Positions 39,731 to 49,763 of a DNA stretch of 64,000 bases are shown here, one piece after another; position 1 is the stretch's first letter; each line of letters begins with the position of its first letter. A program made the position numbers and the translations under genes. The stretch lies in NCBI RefSeq assembly GCF_003797125.1, contig NZ_RKKE01000001.1, positions 434,001 through 498,000 of the forward strand. Direction: 5' to 3'. This DNA comes from Shewanella frigidimarina (GTDB lineage Bacteria > Pseudomonadota > Gammaproteobacteria > Enterobacterales > Shewanellaceae). Below the pieces are notes generated by a model. That model saw nothing but the letters and a program-made list of their open reading frames with translations, searched no databases and was not told the DNA's origin.

Positions 39731-40480
39731 TTAGAAACGGCCAACAACACCCACACCAACAAATAAACCGTCTACGTCAGAATCGAGTACTTTTGCTAGC
39801 TCAAATGTAGCAGAGAAAGCGTCAGACATGCGTAACCAGTAAGCTGTTTTAGCAGTAAAGTTATCGTCTGAACCATTATCGTCATAACCTAAACCAACAG
39901 ACCATTCTTTGGTTACATACCAGTCAGCATTTACGTTGAAGATATCGTCAGCATCGGTATGAGTCCACTTAGCGCCTAAATCAATACCAGTAGTGCTTTT
40001 AAGATCGATAAAGCTGCGAACTTCAAGACCGTAGATTGAATCAATATCACTACCATCAACATAGAATGCAGCTACTTTTGAACTGTCGTTGAAGTAGTAA
40101 CCAAGATCTAGTTGATAAGTGTCAGTATCAAAACTGCCAGCATCATAACGTTCGATTTTAGCGCCAACAAACCACTTTGAATCGAAAACATACGTGCCAT
40201 CAACAGAGAAAATATCAAGGTCAATGTCATCTTGCATTGAGTAGCTAGCACCAACATTAGTAGATTGTGCTAAAAAGCCATTTAAAGCATAAGGGCCTTT
40301 TTCTTGTGATACAGAGTCAAGATAAAAACGGTAGTCAAGGTCCCAAAGACCATCACCGAATTCTTCAGTATTAGCAGAATATTTTAGACCAGCTTCGTGG
40401 TGAAATGGTGCATCTTGTGCAGCCATAGCGGGTAAAGCCACAAAACCTAATACTAGTGCTAATGCAGTAACGTTTTTCAT
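39731..40480 (-). CDS. Small outer-membrane beta-barrel (putative porin)
   Basis: 249 residues. Signal peptide MKNVTALALVLGFVALPAMA, then alternating-hydrophobicity strands rich in aromatics, Asp and Gly, ending in VGVGVVGRF with the C-terminal Phe used by the BAM complex. Probably 12 or so strands. Resembles small putative porins of Shewanella/Vibrio; substrate unknown. ATG at 40480 with AAGGAA upstream. Confidence 0.8.
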   Translation of the reverse strand: MKNVTALALVLGFVALPAMAAQDAPFHHEAGLKYSANTEEFGDGLWDLDYRFYLDSVSQEKGPYALNGFLAQSTNVGASYSMQDDIDLDIFSVDGTYVFDSKWFVGAKIERYDAGSFDTDTYQLDLGYYFNDSSKVAAFYVDGSDIDSIYGLEVRSFIDLKSTTGIDLGAKWTHTDADDIFNVNADWYVTKEWSVGLGYDDNGSDDNFTAKTAYWLRMSDAFSATFELAKVLDSDVDGLFVGVGVVGRF

Positions 40481-41060
40481 CAATCATTCCTTTATTTGAT
40501 TATTTTACGCGAGGAGATTCAAGCAGATATAAAGAATGGATAAATCATAAAAAGTGGGGTTATCCATTAATTAAAATGTAGCCTAACCTTACCGTCAGGC
40601 TAACGTGCTTTCCTAGCGGCGCATACTCTAAAGTAATGAAATGCTAAAATAAACCAAAAAGGTAAAATTAATGATATTTTTCAATGCAATACATTAGATG
40701 TAATGTGTAATGCATCACTATCACCTACTTTAGCAATAGATAAACCTGTAACCACTTAGTTATACAAATGTTAATTAAAACGACTGGTATAACAGATTAG
40801 CCAATGGCAGCAAGGTGAATAACAGTAAACATAAACACAACAGCGGTGTTAGCATTCACAAAAATGAACACATATAAGCGGTAAATCTAACGGCGATGTT
40901 TGAATAAAAGCAGCTTTATCGCATAGGGATATTGTGAGTATTTCAACACAAGGTGCATAACGTTCAACCGGCAATAACAAGCAGGTTAACAATTTGATTT
41001 ATATTGATGATGGCTATAGGTTATTGTCATTACATCAATTTTATCTACCTGGAAACGTCA
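40481..41060. other. Divergent intergenic region, no gene seen
   Basis: 580 AT-rich bases. Presumably carries the promoters of the porin and serine hydrolase genes; no confident operator or RNA. Confidence 0.5.
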
Positions 41061-42254
41061 ATGTCGACTTTGTTTAAGTTCATCAAAGCTGCCTTACTAA
41101 GCATCTTTATTATTGTCATCGTTCTTGTCGCGTTTAATTGGCAAAGCGTTAATCGCTTATACAGCGTAGTCACCTTATTTGATGAATCCCTCGTGGTAAA
41201 TAATTTCTCCAATATGAAGGATCTCTTTTTTAATAAAAAAATCGATAAACAAGGCGAGCCTTATGTGTTCGACGTCGCCTTAGCGCCTTTGCCTGAATCG
41301 TTTAACTATCGAAACAGCTCAACCAATACCGAAGCGTTTCTCACACGCAGAGCAACAACCGCATTACTGGTGCTTAAAAATGACAAAGTAACCTACGAGC
41401 AATATTTTCTAGGCACTAAAAGTGATGACAAACGTATCTCGTGGTCAATGGCCAAATCATTTGTGTCGATATTGTTCGGCATGCAGGTGGATGCTGGCAA
41501 CATTGATATTGAAAAAACCGTCGGCTTCTATTTGCCAGAGCTTGCCAAGTCTGGTTATGGCAACGTCAAAGTGAAACACGTATTACAAATGTCGTCTGGT
41601 GTTAAATGGAACGAAGACTACCAAGACTTCTATTCTGACATTAACAAAATGGGGCGCGTACTGGCCATCGGCGGCTCGTTAGATCAAATGACCAGCGAAC
41701 TGGTTAATGAGTCTGAGCCAGGTAAAGTATTTCATTATGTCAGCATGGACACCCACGTTATTGGCATGATACTCAGACGAATCACCGACAAATCATTGGT
41801 CGAGCTTTTACAGCAAAATATTTGGAACAGCATCGGCATGGAAAGCGACGCCTATTGGCTTACCGACTCCCAAGGCACTGCTTTTGCCCTAGGCGGCTTA
41901 AATGTTACCACCCGTGACTACGCCCGCTTTGGCCGCTTATTACTCAATAATGGCGCATTTAATGGCAAGCAAATCGTGTCAGCTGCTTGGATTAAAGCTG
42001 CCACTACACCGCAAGCAGATTACCTTAAACCGCAAAAAGACAAACTCGGCTACGGTTATCAAATTTGGTTACCGCCAGAAGCGCAGCAAGGGGAGTTTTT
42101 TTGTGTCGGTGTATACGGACAATATATTTATGTAAACCAACAACACAATGTGGTTATAGTGAAAAACAGTGCCGATTTTGGCTTTCTTGATGAGCTGAAT
42201 TCAAAACAAGAAACCATCGAATTTTTCCGTGAGATTGTGGCGTCATTGGAGTAA
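41061..42254 (+). CDS. Membrane-anchored beta-lactamase-fold serine hydrolase
   Basis: 397 residues. One N-terminal membrane anchor (about 7-27), then a class-C beta-lactamase/penicillin-binding fold: nucleophile motif S129-M-A-K132 in SWSMAKSFVS, Y226-V-S228 as the second motif, and a C-terminal GEFFCVGVYGQY segment in the place of the KTG strand. Family members include esterases, D-aminopeptidases and 6-aminohexanoate-dimer hydrolase-like enzymes; a true beta-lactamase is unlikely given the anchor and divergent third motif. Start at 41061 with GGAA upstream; the frame extends 57 bases further. Confidence 0.85.
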   Translation: MSTLFKFIKAALLSIFIIVIVLVAFNWQSVNRLYSVVTLFDESLVVNNFSNMKDLFFNKKIDKQGEPYVFDVALAPLPESFNYRNSSTNTEAFLTRRATTALLVLKNDKVTYEQYFLGTKSDDKRISWSMAKSFVSILFGMQVDAGNIDIEKTVGFYLPELAKSGYGNVKVKHVLQMSSGVKWNEDYQDFYSDINKMGRVLAIGGSLDQMTSELVNESEPGKVFHYVSMDTHVIGMILRRITDKSLVELLQQNIWNSIGMESDAYWLTDSQGTAFALGGLNVTTRDYARFGRLLLNNGAFNGKQIVSAAWIKAATTPQADYLKPQKDKLGYGYQIWLPPEAQQGEFFCVGVYGQYIYVNQQHNVVIVKNSADFGFLDELNSKQETIEFFREIVASLE

Positions 42255-42278
42255 TTAGAGATTCCTTAGACTCTGCTC

Positions 42279-42368
42279 CACTTTTCGATAGCGCACTTAT
42301 CTGAAGCTCACTTATCGATTGTGCATTTATCGGGAGATCACTTTTCGATTGCTCGCTTTTCGATTAGT
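42279..42368. repeat. Six imperfect 15-base tandem repeats
   Basis: Units start at 42279, 42294, 42309, 42324, 42339 and 42354. Consensus CACTTWTCGATTGNN. The array begins 25 bases after the serine-hydrolase stop and fills most of the gap to the dms operon. Confidence 0.88.
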
Positions 42369-42442
42369 GAGCATCAACCAGATACTATGCGAAGCAAGAT
42401 GAAAAGTTAGTTTTTTTAGTCTGATAAGTTTAATAGCTAACG

Positions 42443-42895
42443 TCACATATTTCGTTTTTGGAGCAGCCTCTGCCGATTTAGCTCATCGAGCTGTTCGCTA
42501 AGTTTGAGGATCTGTTGTTGCAGCGCTCGATATTGAGTCTGGCTGGACTCATTAACAGGCTTGTCGTCCAACTCTTTCGTTGCCCACATTTTGGTAAGCT
42601 GAATGATCAGATGTTCGGCTTGGCTCAGATTGTCATGCTCAATCTGTTTAATCATCAGTAACCGAAAGCAGTTGAACAGTATGTTGAGCATAAACTCATG
42701 GCTGAGCTGCTGCTCTTGTTCCTGAGTCATAGCCCCTTGAAAGCCGATGGCTGCGATTAAATTAGAGACTGTGGTAACTGTGGTTGCCCCAATAAAAAGC
42801 GACTGGATCTCAGGCTCTAACATCAGAACCCGCTCAAGCTGTTGCGACAACTTACCTTTATTCCACTGAGCGCCCAGCGCCTTAATGAACGTCAT
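42443..42895 (-). CDS. dmsH: DmsH-like accessory protein of DMSO respiration
   Basis: 150 residues, soluble, no signal. Helical protein (GKLSQQLERVLMLEPEIQSL, then EQEQQLSHEFMLNILFNCF) with a coiled-coil-like Gln/Leu-rich end (YRALQQQILKLSEQLDELNR). Identity rests on position: it is the last gene of the dmsEFABGH order known from Shewanella oneidensis, 30 bases after dmsG. Role unknown, presumably in enzyme assembly. Confidence 0.75.
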   Translation of the reverse strand: MTFIKALGAQWNKGKLSQQLERVLMLEPEIQSLFIGATTVTTVSNLIAAIGFQGAMTQEQEQQLSHEFMLNILFNCFRLLMIKQIEHDNLSQAEHLIIQLTKMWATKELDDKPVNESSQTQYRALQQQILKLSEQLDELNRQRLLQKRNM

Positions 42896-42925
42896 ATCAC
42901 CCCACCCGTTATAAAACCTTGTCTA

Positions 42926-43585
42926 TTAACGATACAGGCGCGCGGTCATAGGGACCAGATTTAGCCTTTGGATCAGTCGATCTAAATAGGCTTGAGTCAG
43001 CATTGCTATGCCGCGATAAAAATCAGTTCTAGCATGTTCATTCATCAGTTCGAGGCAGCGCCCAGACCAAGGAAGAAGGTGTTGCTGCAGCAAAATCATG
43101 CAGCTTCGTTCTAGTGGTTCGTTATCTTCAGTTTGATCCCATTGGGTAAACATTTGATCCAATACCGCGAAAAACAGACCAATATGATCGACAGGTTGAT
43201 TACTATCCAGCTCGAAGCTGATCCCTTGTTCATGATAAAAGGCTTTTAGTGCCATAGTCGACTTATCATTGAGGAGTTGCCTCTCGCTCAAATAGACCGA
43301 TCCCCAAGGCACAGCATTGGGCTCGCCCGGTCCATAGAAAAGTTGTGCATAGTCCAGTTTTAAGGCTTGTTGTTTATCTTCAGTCCATTGGCCGAGATAA
43401 TTGGCCAGCAACTCACGACCACTCGACTCTTTGGCCGATGCGGTAAACGGTGGCCAGCTTTGAGCAACATCATGCTCAATAAATCCTTGGATCAACTCTG
43501 GGGTCGGATCATTAAAGAGTACATTGTGAAGAATGCGCGCAATGCCTTGATATTCTAGGAGTTCATTTTCGGTAAGAGATGCCAT
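42926..43585 (-). CDS. dmsG: TorD/DmsD-family chaperone
   Basis: 219 residues, all-helical cytoplasmic chaperone that binds the twin-arginine signal of DmsA and holds the apo-enzyme for cofactor insertion. Family motif YAQLFYGPGEPNAVPWGSVYL and the later EPVDHIGL-like segment (QPVDHIGLFFAVLDQMF) are clear. Start at 43585 with GAGG six bases upstream; an earlier in-frame start adds an unlikely 19 residues. Between dmsB and dmsH. Confidence 0.92.
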   Translation of the reverse strand: MASLTENELLEYQGIARILHNVLFNDPTPELIQGFIEHDVAQSWPPFTASAKESSGRELLANYLGQWTEDKQQALKLDYAQLFYGPGEPNAVPWGSVYLSERQLLNDKSTMALKAFYHEQGISFELDSNQPVDHIGLFFAVLDQMFTQWDQTEDNEPLERSCMILLQQHLLPWSGRCLELMNEHARTDFYRGIAMLTQAYLDRLIQRLNLVPMTARLYR

Positions 43586-43669
43586 GCTAACCTCGTTTGT
43601 TGAACTAAATGTATCGCCATAAACAGCAAATAGAGGTGCCACTCCACATGAGTGGCACCAATCGGGGGA

Positions 43670-44305
43670 TTAAACTTCTGCGTAGTTCAACACTTCTCCA
43701 TCAGTGTCACCACTTGGGCGAGAATGACGGTTAGGTGTAATAAGTAAGTTAGGTGTAGTAATACTGCTTTGTGGCAACGGAGCAACCGCGGGCGAGATGG
43801 CGCCCGGGTACTTAGCCATCAGCTCTTCCATCGGTCCGAAATCGATAGCTCGCATAGGGCAAGACTCCACACATGAAGGTTGTTTACCTTCGGCCAAACG
43901 CTCAAAACAACCATCACACTTAGTCATCACCTTACGATCTTTATCTATCTGCGGCGCATCATATGGGCAAGCTCTTGCACAACTTTCACAGCCGATACAC
44001 AGATCTGCCGCCACATGGACTAAACCATCTTCGCGGCGTTTGTGCATTGCGCCAGTTGGACAAGCCTTAACACAAACAGGCTCCGAGCAGTGGTTACAAG
44101 CGATAGACATGTAATAGGCAAATACGTTTTGGCTTACCGTACCATCACCATGTTCTGTCCATTGTCCCCCACCGTATTCATAAACCCGGCGCCAGTTGAT
44201 GCCAACGGGGAGGTCTTTACGATCCTTACACGATATCTGACAGGTTTTACAGCCAGTACATTTACTTGCGTCGACATGAAAGCCGTATTGGATATTATTG
44301 CTCAT
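43670..44305 (-). CDS. dmsB: DMSO reductase iron-sulfur subunit
   Basis: 211 residues with sixteen cysteines in four ferredoxin-type clusters: CTGCKTCQISC, CNHCSEPVCVKACP, CIGCESCARACP and CDGCFERL...CVESCP. It carries electrons to the molybdopterin subunit through four [4Fe-4S] centres. No signal peptide of its own, so it is exported bound to DmsA (hitch-hiker mechanism). Starts 12 bases after dmsA. A low-complexity Pro/Thr-rich tail (PLPQSSITTPN) follows the last cluster. Confidence 0.96.
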   Translation of the reverse strand: MSNNIQYGFHVDASKCTGCKTCQISCKDRKDLPVGINWRRVYEYGGGQWTEHGDGTVSQNVFAYYMSIACNHCSEPVCVKACPTGAMHKRREDGLVHVAADLCIGCESCARACPYDAPQIDKDRKVMTKCDGCFERLAEGKQPSCVESCPMRAIDFGPMEELMAKYPGAISPAVAPLPQSSITTPNLLITPNRHSRPSGDTDGEVLNYAEV

Positions 44306-44317
44306 TGTTAACTCCTA

Positions 44318-46747
44318 TCAGACCTTACGGATTTCAACCAGGTTAGTGTGCTGAGGATTACCTTTCGTTATCGGTGTAGTGCGTTGTGTGGTAAGCACGT
44401 TCAAACAACCGCCTTTATCCACATTGCCACCAGGTAGGAACCAAGCGCCCTGCCCCAGTGCTGTTACGCCGACCATAATACGAGGTGTTACCTTAACTTC
44501 GACTTCGATGGTGCCGCGATCATTGAAAATGTGGACCTTATCACCAGTCCTAAGTCCGCGCTGATCCGCATCGATTGGGTTCATCCACACAGCATCCTGC
44601 ACCGCTTCACGCAGCCAAGGAACGTTGTGAAAACTAGAGTGGGCACGGCCCTTAGTGTGATAACCAGTAAGTTGTAATGGATACTTCTTCTTGGTTTCAG
44701 TATCTTCATAACCTTCCCAGGTCGGCACGTATTTAGGTAGCGCGGATATTACGTCACCCTCTTTGAGCTTCCAGGTACGCGCTTTTTCCGCTAGGCGTGA
44801 TGAGTAGATCTCAATCTTTCCAGAGGGTGTGCCGAGTGGATTGGCATCGGGATCGGTACGGAAATCTTCCAGTACGATATAACCCCCGTTCGGCAAATAT
44901 TTGCGATAGATACCCTGTGTGAGCATCACCTCTTTTGCTGGTAATTCTGGGGTAGCCTCTTTCGATTCGGCATAGAATCGATCCAGCCAATCTTTGCGAC
45001 TCTTACCTTCGGTAAACTCGGCTTCAACCCCCATGCGTCTTGCTAAGTCGACACAAACCTCATAGATAGGACGGCTCTCGAACATCGGGTCGACACTGCT
45101 GCTCATCTGTACCAAGGAGGCGGTATCACCTGCAGCGTAACTTTGGTTAACCAAGTCTTCTGATTCAAGCCATGACACGTCTGGCAACAAAACATCGGCA
45201 AACTTGGCACTGGGTGTCATCCAGTTGTCGACCACTAGGATAAATTCACATTTAGTTTCATCCTGGAGTAGCTTCTCTGTTTTACGCACGTCAGAGTGTT
45301 GGTTAATTAGGGCATTACCACCGTAGTTGATAATCGCCTTAATATCAGTATCCAACTTACCGTCACCCGCTTCATCAAGGTCGACACCTTGTACTCCATC
45401 GGACAGAACGGTCATGTTTTTGCCATCTTCGATGGCCTGAGTGAAGGTAAAGAATGATATCGCTTTCTTCACTGGGTTTGAGCCAGTAGGCATTGATGGC
45501 GCGTGTAAAGAAGAGCCCTTACACAAACCACCACAGTTAGTGCCCGGCAGACCCAATTGACCTAACAGGATGGGTAGCATGTAACCCGCACGGGTGTTGT
45601 TTTCACCAGCAGCCTGACGGTTTAGCGAGGCGGCAATTTGAATGAAAGGTGCACGAGCCGCAGCCAGTTCGCGGGCCAATTCGACAATGAGATGAGCTTC
45701 GATACCGGTAATAGCAGCAGCCCACTCTGGCGTTTTAGCATTAACACCCGGAGTTAAGTCGCCAACTTTCACGTTATCAAGAATATATGCTTTGTAGCTT
45801 TCTTCATATCCAACGCCTTCAGGCATGGTTTTCTCGTCATAACCGACACAGTATTTATCCAGGAAGGCCTGATTAACGGTGTTAGTAGTGATCCATTCAT
45901 AGGCTAAGGCTTCAAACAGCGCCGCGTCGGTACCCGGACGAATTGCCAGCCACTGATCTTCTTTACCTACCGCAGAGTCGGTGTAACGTGGATCAATCAA
46001 AATAGTCTTAAAGTTATGCTTTTGTTTCTGCACCAAGAAGTCATAGGCTTCGCCCGAACCACTCATGCGGATTTCGGATGGGTTGTAACCAACCATCAGC
46101 ACTAAGTCTGAGTTTTGCATTTCAGACACACTACTTCCTTGCCAACCGGGGCCTGCAGAGCCATATGTTTGTCCAGCTGCTTCATAAATTTGTGACCAGC
46201 TATAATCGCCATAAGCGTTAAGATAACCGCCCTTAAGGTTCATTAAGCGATACAGACATTGCTTACCGGAGAAGTGATAACGTGCACCCGAGTTATAGGT
46301 GAAGTGAATCGATTCATTACCGTACTGGTCTATAGTGCCTTGCAGTTTTTCAGCGACAAGATCAAGGGCTTCATCCCAGCTAATCCGCTCAAATTGTCCG
46401 CTACCACGAGGACCAACACGCTTCATCGGGTATTTCAGACGATCAGGTGCATAAACACGTTTACGCAAAGAGCGTCCCCGTGGGCAAGCGCGCACATCAT
46501 GGTCGCCGTACTTATCTGTGGTGGTAAATTGAGACTCTACCCGGGTAATCACCCCATCGGTAGAAAAAACCTGTACCGGACAGTTAGATCCACAGTTAAC
46601 CAAACAAGCCGACCAGTTGAGGTTTTCACCGGCAACAGGTGGCGTAGGCGGCACTACTTCGACATCTTTAGAGCTTGAGTTACAGCCTGAAACCGTTGCT
46701 ACGCAACTTAGTGCGGCACTCATTTTTAAGAAACTTCTGCGTTCCAT
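44318..46747 (-). CDS. dmsA: DMSO reductase molybdopterin subunit
   Basis: 809 residues, reduces DMSO to dimethyl sulfide with a bis-MGD molybdenum cofactor. Twin-arginine signal ERRSFLKMSAA at the start overlaps a lipobox (VSGC, C22), so the enzyme should be folded in the cytoplasm, Tat-exported and lipid-anchored, in line with the cell-surface location known in S. oneidensis. Cluster ligands C48, C52, C56 and C88; S183 in YGDYSWSQ is the probable Mo ligand. Other MGD-binding motifs (MVGYNPSEIR, LIDPRYTDS, GRAHSSFHNVPW) are intact. Confidence 0.96.
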   Translation of the reverse strand: MERRSFLKMSAALSCVATVSGCNSSSKDVEVVPPTPPVAGENLNWSACLVNCGSNCPVQVFSTDGVITRVESQFTTTDKYGDHDVRACPRGRSLRKRVYAPDRLKYPMKRVGPRGSGQFERISWDEALDLVAEKLQGTIDQYGNESIHFTYNSGARYHFSGKQCLYRLMNLKGGYLNAYGDYSWSQIYEAAGQTYGSAGPGWQGSSVSEMQNSDLVLMVGYNPSEIRMSGSGEAYDFLVQKQKHNFKTILIDPRYTDSAVGKEDQWLAIRPGTDAALFEALAYEWITTNTVNQAFLDKYCVGYDEKTMPEGVGYEESYKAYILDNVKVGDLTPGVNAKTPEWAAAITGIEAHLIVELARELAAARAPFIQIAASLNRQAAGENNTRAGYMLPILLGQLGLPGTNCGGLCKGSSLHAPSMPTGSNPVKKAISFFTFTQAIEDGKNMTVLSDGVQGVDLDEAGDGKLDTDIKAIINYGGNALINQHSDVRKTEKLLQDETKCEFILVVDNWMTPSAKFADVLLPDVSWLESEDLVNQSYAAGDTASLVQMSSSVDPMFESRPIYEVCVDLARRMGVEAEFTEGKSRKDWLDRFYAESKEATPELPAKEVMLTQGIYRKYLPNGGYIVLEDFRTDPDANPLGTPSGKIEIYSSRLAEKARTWKLKEGDVISALPKYVPTWEGYEDTETKKKYPLQLTGYHTKGRAHSSFHNVPWLREAVQDAVWMNPIDADQRGLRTGDKVHIFNDRGTIEVEVKVTPRIMVGVTALGQGAWFLPGGNVDKGGCLNVLTTQRTTPITKGNPQHTNLVEIRKV

Positions 46748-46787
46748 TATCTTTTCCTCATTGCAGTTATGATTAGCACTGTTTGCA

Positions 46788-48794
46788 TTAGCGCAGCTGG
46801 TAGCTAAACGACAACATCACTTGGTGCGCGTTATAGTTATGGTTCAGGCTACCTAAGGTGGTCAGTCCTGGAACTGTATTGACATCAATTTGCGCGTAAT
46901 CGGTGTCGTAATAGCGCTCATACTGGTAAGCCAGCTTTAACGCCATCTCTTCGCTTAATGCGTAGTTCGCATGCAGTTTGAGACTATGGTTGAAAGAGGT
47001 GTAATCCCCCTGTGGCGTGGTAACGTCATAGGTGACCAGCGTGTTGCTGGCAGAGTTAGCAAATAAGTAGTCGCCGCCTAGGCTGAGCCTGTCTTCAAGC
47101 AGCCCGCTATAGTTGAAACCAGCTCCCAGATTAATAAACTCATCTTCCACATCGGCGAACCAGTCAGGGCTTGAGAAACCCTGACTGCCCGCTTGTGCAG
47201 CGTCGATCCACTGCTGACCAGCAAAGGCATAGCCAGATAGATGTGCATTCAGCTGCAGCCCAAGATTGATGTCATAACCGTAGTCTTCAGATTCGGTCAG
47301 ACCCAGTTGAGTCTCGTTATAATCATCTTTGGCATAGCGGGCGGTCATATCCACACTGAGCCACGACGTTGGGGTGTGATTAAACTTGGCTTCGAAGGCA
47401 GTGCGCTTTCTATCAGCCAGGTAATATTTGCGTAGCAAAGGATTCGTTTCTGATGACGTCAGTTCGCTAGTTTGATATTCGCTGCCGCCACGGTTATCGA
47501 GGCTGGCCTTAAATGTAAGCTTGATGTCATCCATTGCTCGGACATTGAGCTTGGCCCATAAGGCGTCATCATTGGTCTGTTCACGGTCACCATAACTGCG
47601 CTCCATCTCTTTGCGGTCATAGCCAGCCTGTAAGCGATAGTCACTGCTTAGGCGGTAACTGGCATTAAGCTTGAGGCCGCGGCGTTCGGTGTCTAAAGGG
47701 ATATTCTGTTTAAATGCCCCCGATATACCGTTAACTTCATATTGAGCGAATTCCCATACAGATCCCTTATTGTCACGCTTGCTGTAATCGACACTGCCGC
47801 CGAGTCTGAGCTTGTTGCTTAGCAGCGAAGTGACAGACAGCTTGCCGTCTAAGGTATCGACTTCTCCGTCCCAGTTTTGCAGTGGATTACCCGACATTTG
47901 AATCAAATTATCATCTTGGGTCATCTTGCCCGATGCCAAGCGACCACTCATAACGGTGCGGTTTAATTGATATTGGCCAGACAAGCTAATTTGATGAGCC
48001 TGATTGTCTGGAGCAGGTGCAAAAACGTCATACAGATAAGGAAGACTTAACGCGTCAACATCGTTTTTATACTGGCTCACGAAATAGTTCAGGTTGGTAG
48101 TCCAACTATCGCCAGACAGTGACAGCCCCGCGGTAAGGTTATCAGTGTTGGCATCGACTGGCAGGCTAAAATTAACTGGACGCGGAGTGACAATACTACT
48201 GCTCTGGTAACCGGTTTTATTCTCGTGCTCATAACGCACATAAGCCTGATAAAAGTCTTGGCCATAGCTCAAACCCAAGCCAGCTTTGTTCCTCTGCAGC
48301 GAGAGCTCCTGAATTTGAGTATGTTCACTCGGTGTCAGTACGCCGTCTTTGTACCATAACTGACTGCGTGCATCGCCAGACTGATAGCGGGTTAGCTGTT
48401 GATAATCAGCAACCAGTTTATAGTGGCCTGACTTTCCCGCTTCAAGATGAGCAAAGCCGTTATCCAAACCTAATTGATGTGCCTGAAACTTGGCTTTATA
48501 GCCTGCGGTATTTCGATAATGTAAATCGGCATCCACACTGCCATTAGCCCCGTCATTGTCGGTACCGAACGCATTACCAGAGTGAATGTCATCACTGTCA
48601 ATATTCGCGGCATTGACCCCAATCGTGCCGGTATAACCTGCAACTAGAGGGCAACGCTTACACTGAAATACTTGTTGGTTAACGGTACTGGTATTGGCCT
48701 TGTTCACGCCAAAGTCAGCCGCCATTGCAGAGCCCGTTATCGCGCCAGATATAGCGAGAAGTGATAACGTGATGAGGTTAAATTTGAATCTCAT
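46788..48794 (-). CDS. dmsF: MtrB-type outer-membrane porin of DMSO respiration
   Basis: 668 residues. Signal peptide (cleaved after AMA, residue 25), then the CKRC motif (about residues 44-47) known near the N-terminus of MtrB-type proteins, then about 26-28 amphipathic strands ending in VMLSFSYQLR. It forms the outer-membrane sheath through which the decaheme DmsE conducts electrons to the surface reductase. Lies 15 bases after dmsE and 40 before dmsA. Confidence 0.94.
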   Translation of the reverse strand: MRFKFNLITLSLLAISGAITGSAMAADFGVNKANTSTVNQQVFQCKRCPLVAGYTGTIGVNAANIDSDDIHSGNAFGTDNDGANGSVDADLHYRNTAGYKAKFQAHQLGLDNGFAHLEAGKSGHYKLVADYQQLTRYQSGDARSQLWYKDGVLTPSEHTQIQELSLQRNKAGLGLSYGQDFYQAYVRYEHENKTGYQSSSIVTPRPVNFSLPVDANTDNLTAGLSLSGDSWTTNLNYFVSQYKNDVDALSLPYLYDVFAPAPDNQAHQISLSGQYQLNRTVMSGRLASGKMTQDDNLIQMSGNPLQNWDGEVDTLDGKLSVTSLLSNKLRLGGSVDYSKRDNKGSVWEFAQYEVNGISGAFKQNIPLDTERRGLKLNASYRLSSDYRLQAGYDRKEMERSYGDREQTNDDALWAKLNVRAMDDIKLTFKASLDNRGGSEYQTSELTSSETNPLLRKYYLADRKRTAFEAKFNHTPTSWLSVDMTARYAKDDYNETQLGLTESEDYGYDINLGLQLNAHLSGYAFAGQQWIDAAQAGSQGFSSPDWFADVEDEFINLGAGFNYSGLLEDRLSLGGDYLFANSASNTLVTYDVTTPQGDYTSFNHSLKLHANYALSEEMALKLAYQYERYYDTDYAQIDVNTVPGLTTLGSLNHNYNAHQVMLSFSYQLR

Positions 48795-48809
48795 TTGAGT
48801 TACTCCTAA

Positions 48810-49763
48810 TTAGCGCTGCAGCTTGCTGCCGGCTGGGTGATTGGAGCCATGGATCTGGCTATGGCAATTGAGGCAACTCTTACCGCCGCCAAACGCATCA
48901 CTTCCGCTTTGTTGTACAACACGGCTTGCATGACCATCATCCATATGACATTGCTGACACAGTTGTGGTGCTCTTTGGGTGAGCATGGCTTCGTTAACGC
49001 TGCCATGGGGGTTATGACAGTTGGCACAATTTTCTGTCACTGGCGCATGCTCCCATAAAACAGGGCCACGTTTTTCGCCATGACAGCTATAACAAGTATC
49101 ATTCACCGTGGCGTGATTCAGCGCACTTTCACTCATAGAACCGTGTGGATTATGACAATCGATACAGGTCATTTGATCCCACTTCATCGGGTGAGATGAG
49201 CGCTTATTCATGTCAGATTTTTGCTGCGTGTGACAAGAGGTGCAGGTGTCATTAACCGTAAGCTTGTCCATAACCGGATCGTTGTCGGTGTGGATATTAT
49301 GACAATCGCTGCAGGCCACCTCGTCTAAATTGTGGCTGCTGCTATGCCATGCCAGCTGCTTAGGATCGTTATGGCAACCTAGGCAGACACTGTTCTGACT
49401 TTGAGCAGAAAGCTTGCTCTCTTTGCCAAAGGCGATCATCGGCTCCTTACCGCCTTTATTATGTGCACCTAACGGGCCATGACAGGCTTCGCATTGCAGA
49501 CCCGCCATAGGCGAACCTTGTTGGCTCGGGCTACCGTGCACGCCATCGAATATCGCCATGACCTTGTCATTTTTCTTATGACACATCAGGCAAGAGTCGG
49601 CACCTTTGTTAGAGTATTTACCTTGAGCAAATTTCTCCGTCAGTTGCTGTTCTAGTTGTTCACCAGTGAGTTGATTCCAGGGGGCCGCCTGAACTGAGAG
49701 AGATAAGCACGCGAAAGCGAATATCCCACAAAGTAACGTAGTGATAATACATTTGTTCATCAT
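48810..49763 (-). CDS. dmsE: Decaheme c-type cytochrome, MtrA family
   Basis: 317 residues with a signal peptide ending near VQAAPW (about residue 26) and exactly ten CxxCH haem-binding motifs (CLMCH, CEACH, CLGCH, CSDCH, CTSCH, CIDCH, CYSCH, CANCH, CQQCH, CLNCH). Periplasmic electron carrier that takes electrons from the quinol oxidase CymA (not in this window) and passes them across the outer membrane inside DmsF. First gene of the dms operon. Confidence 0.96.
   Translation of the reverse strand: MMNKCIITTLLCGIFAFACLSLSVQAAPWNQLTGEQLEQQLTEKFAQGKYSNKGADSCLMCHKKNDKVMAIFDGVHGSPSQQGSPMAGLQCEACHGPLGAHNKGGKEPMIAFGKESKLSAQSQNSVCLGCHNDPKQLAWHSSSHNLDEVACSDCHNIHTDNDPVMDKLTVNDTCTSCHTQQKSDMNKRSSHPMKWDQMTCIDCHNPHGSMSESALNHATVNDTCYSCHGEKRGPVLWEHAPVTENCANCHNPHGSVNEAMLTQRAPQLCQQCHMDDGHASRVVQQSGSDAFGGGKSCLNCHSQIHGSNHPAGSKLQR

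Noticed and set aside
41061..42254. Serine hydrolase as a true class C beta-lactamase
   Set aside because: The SxxK motif is present, but the protein is membrane-anchored, the second motif is YVS, and the KTG motif is not conserved.
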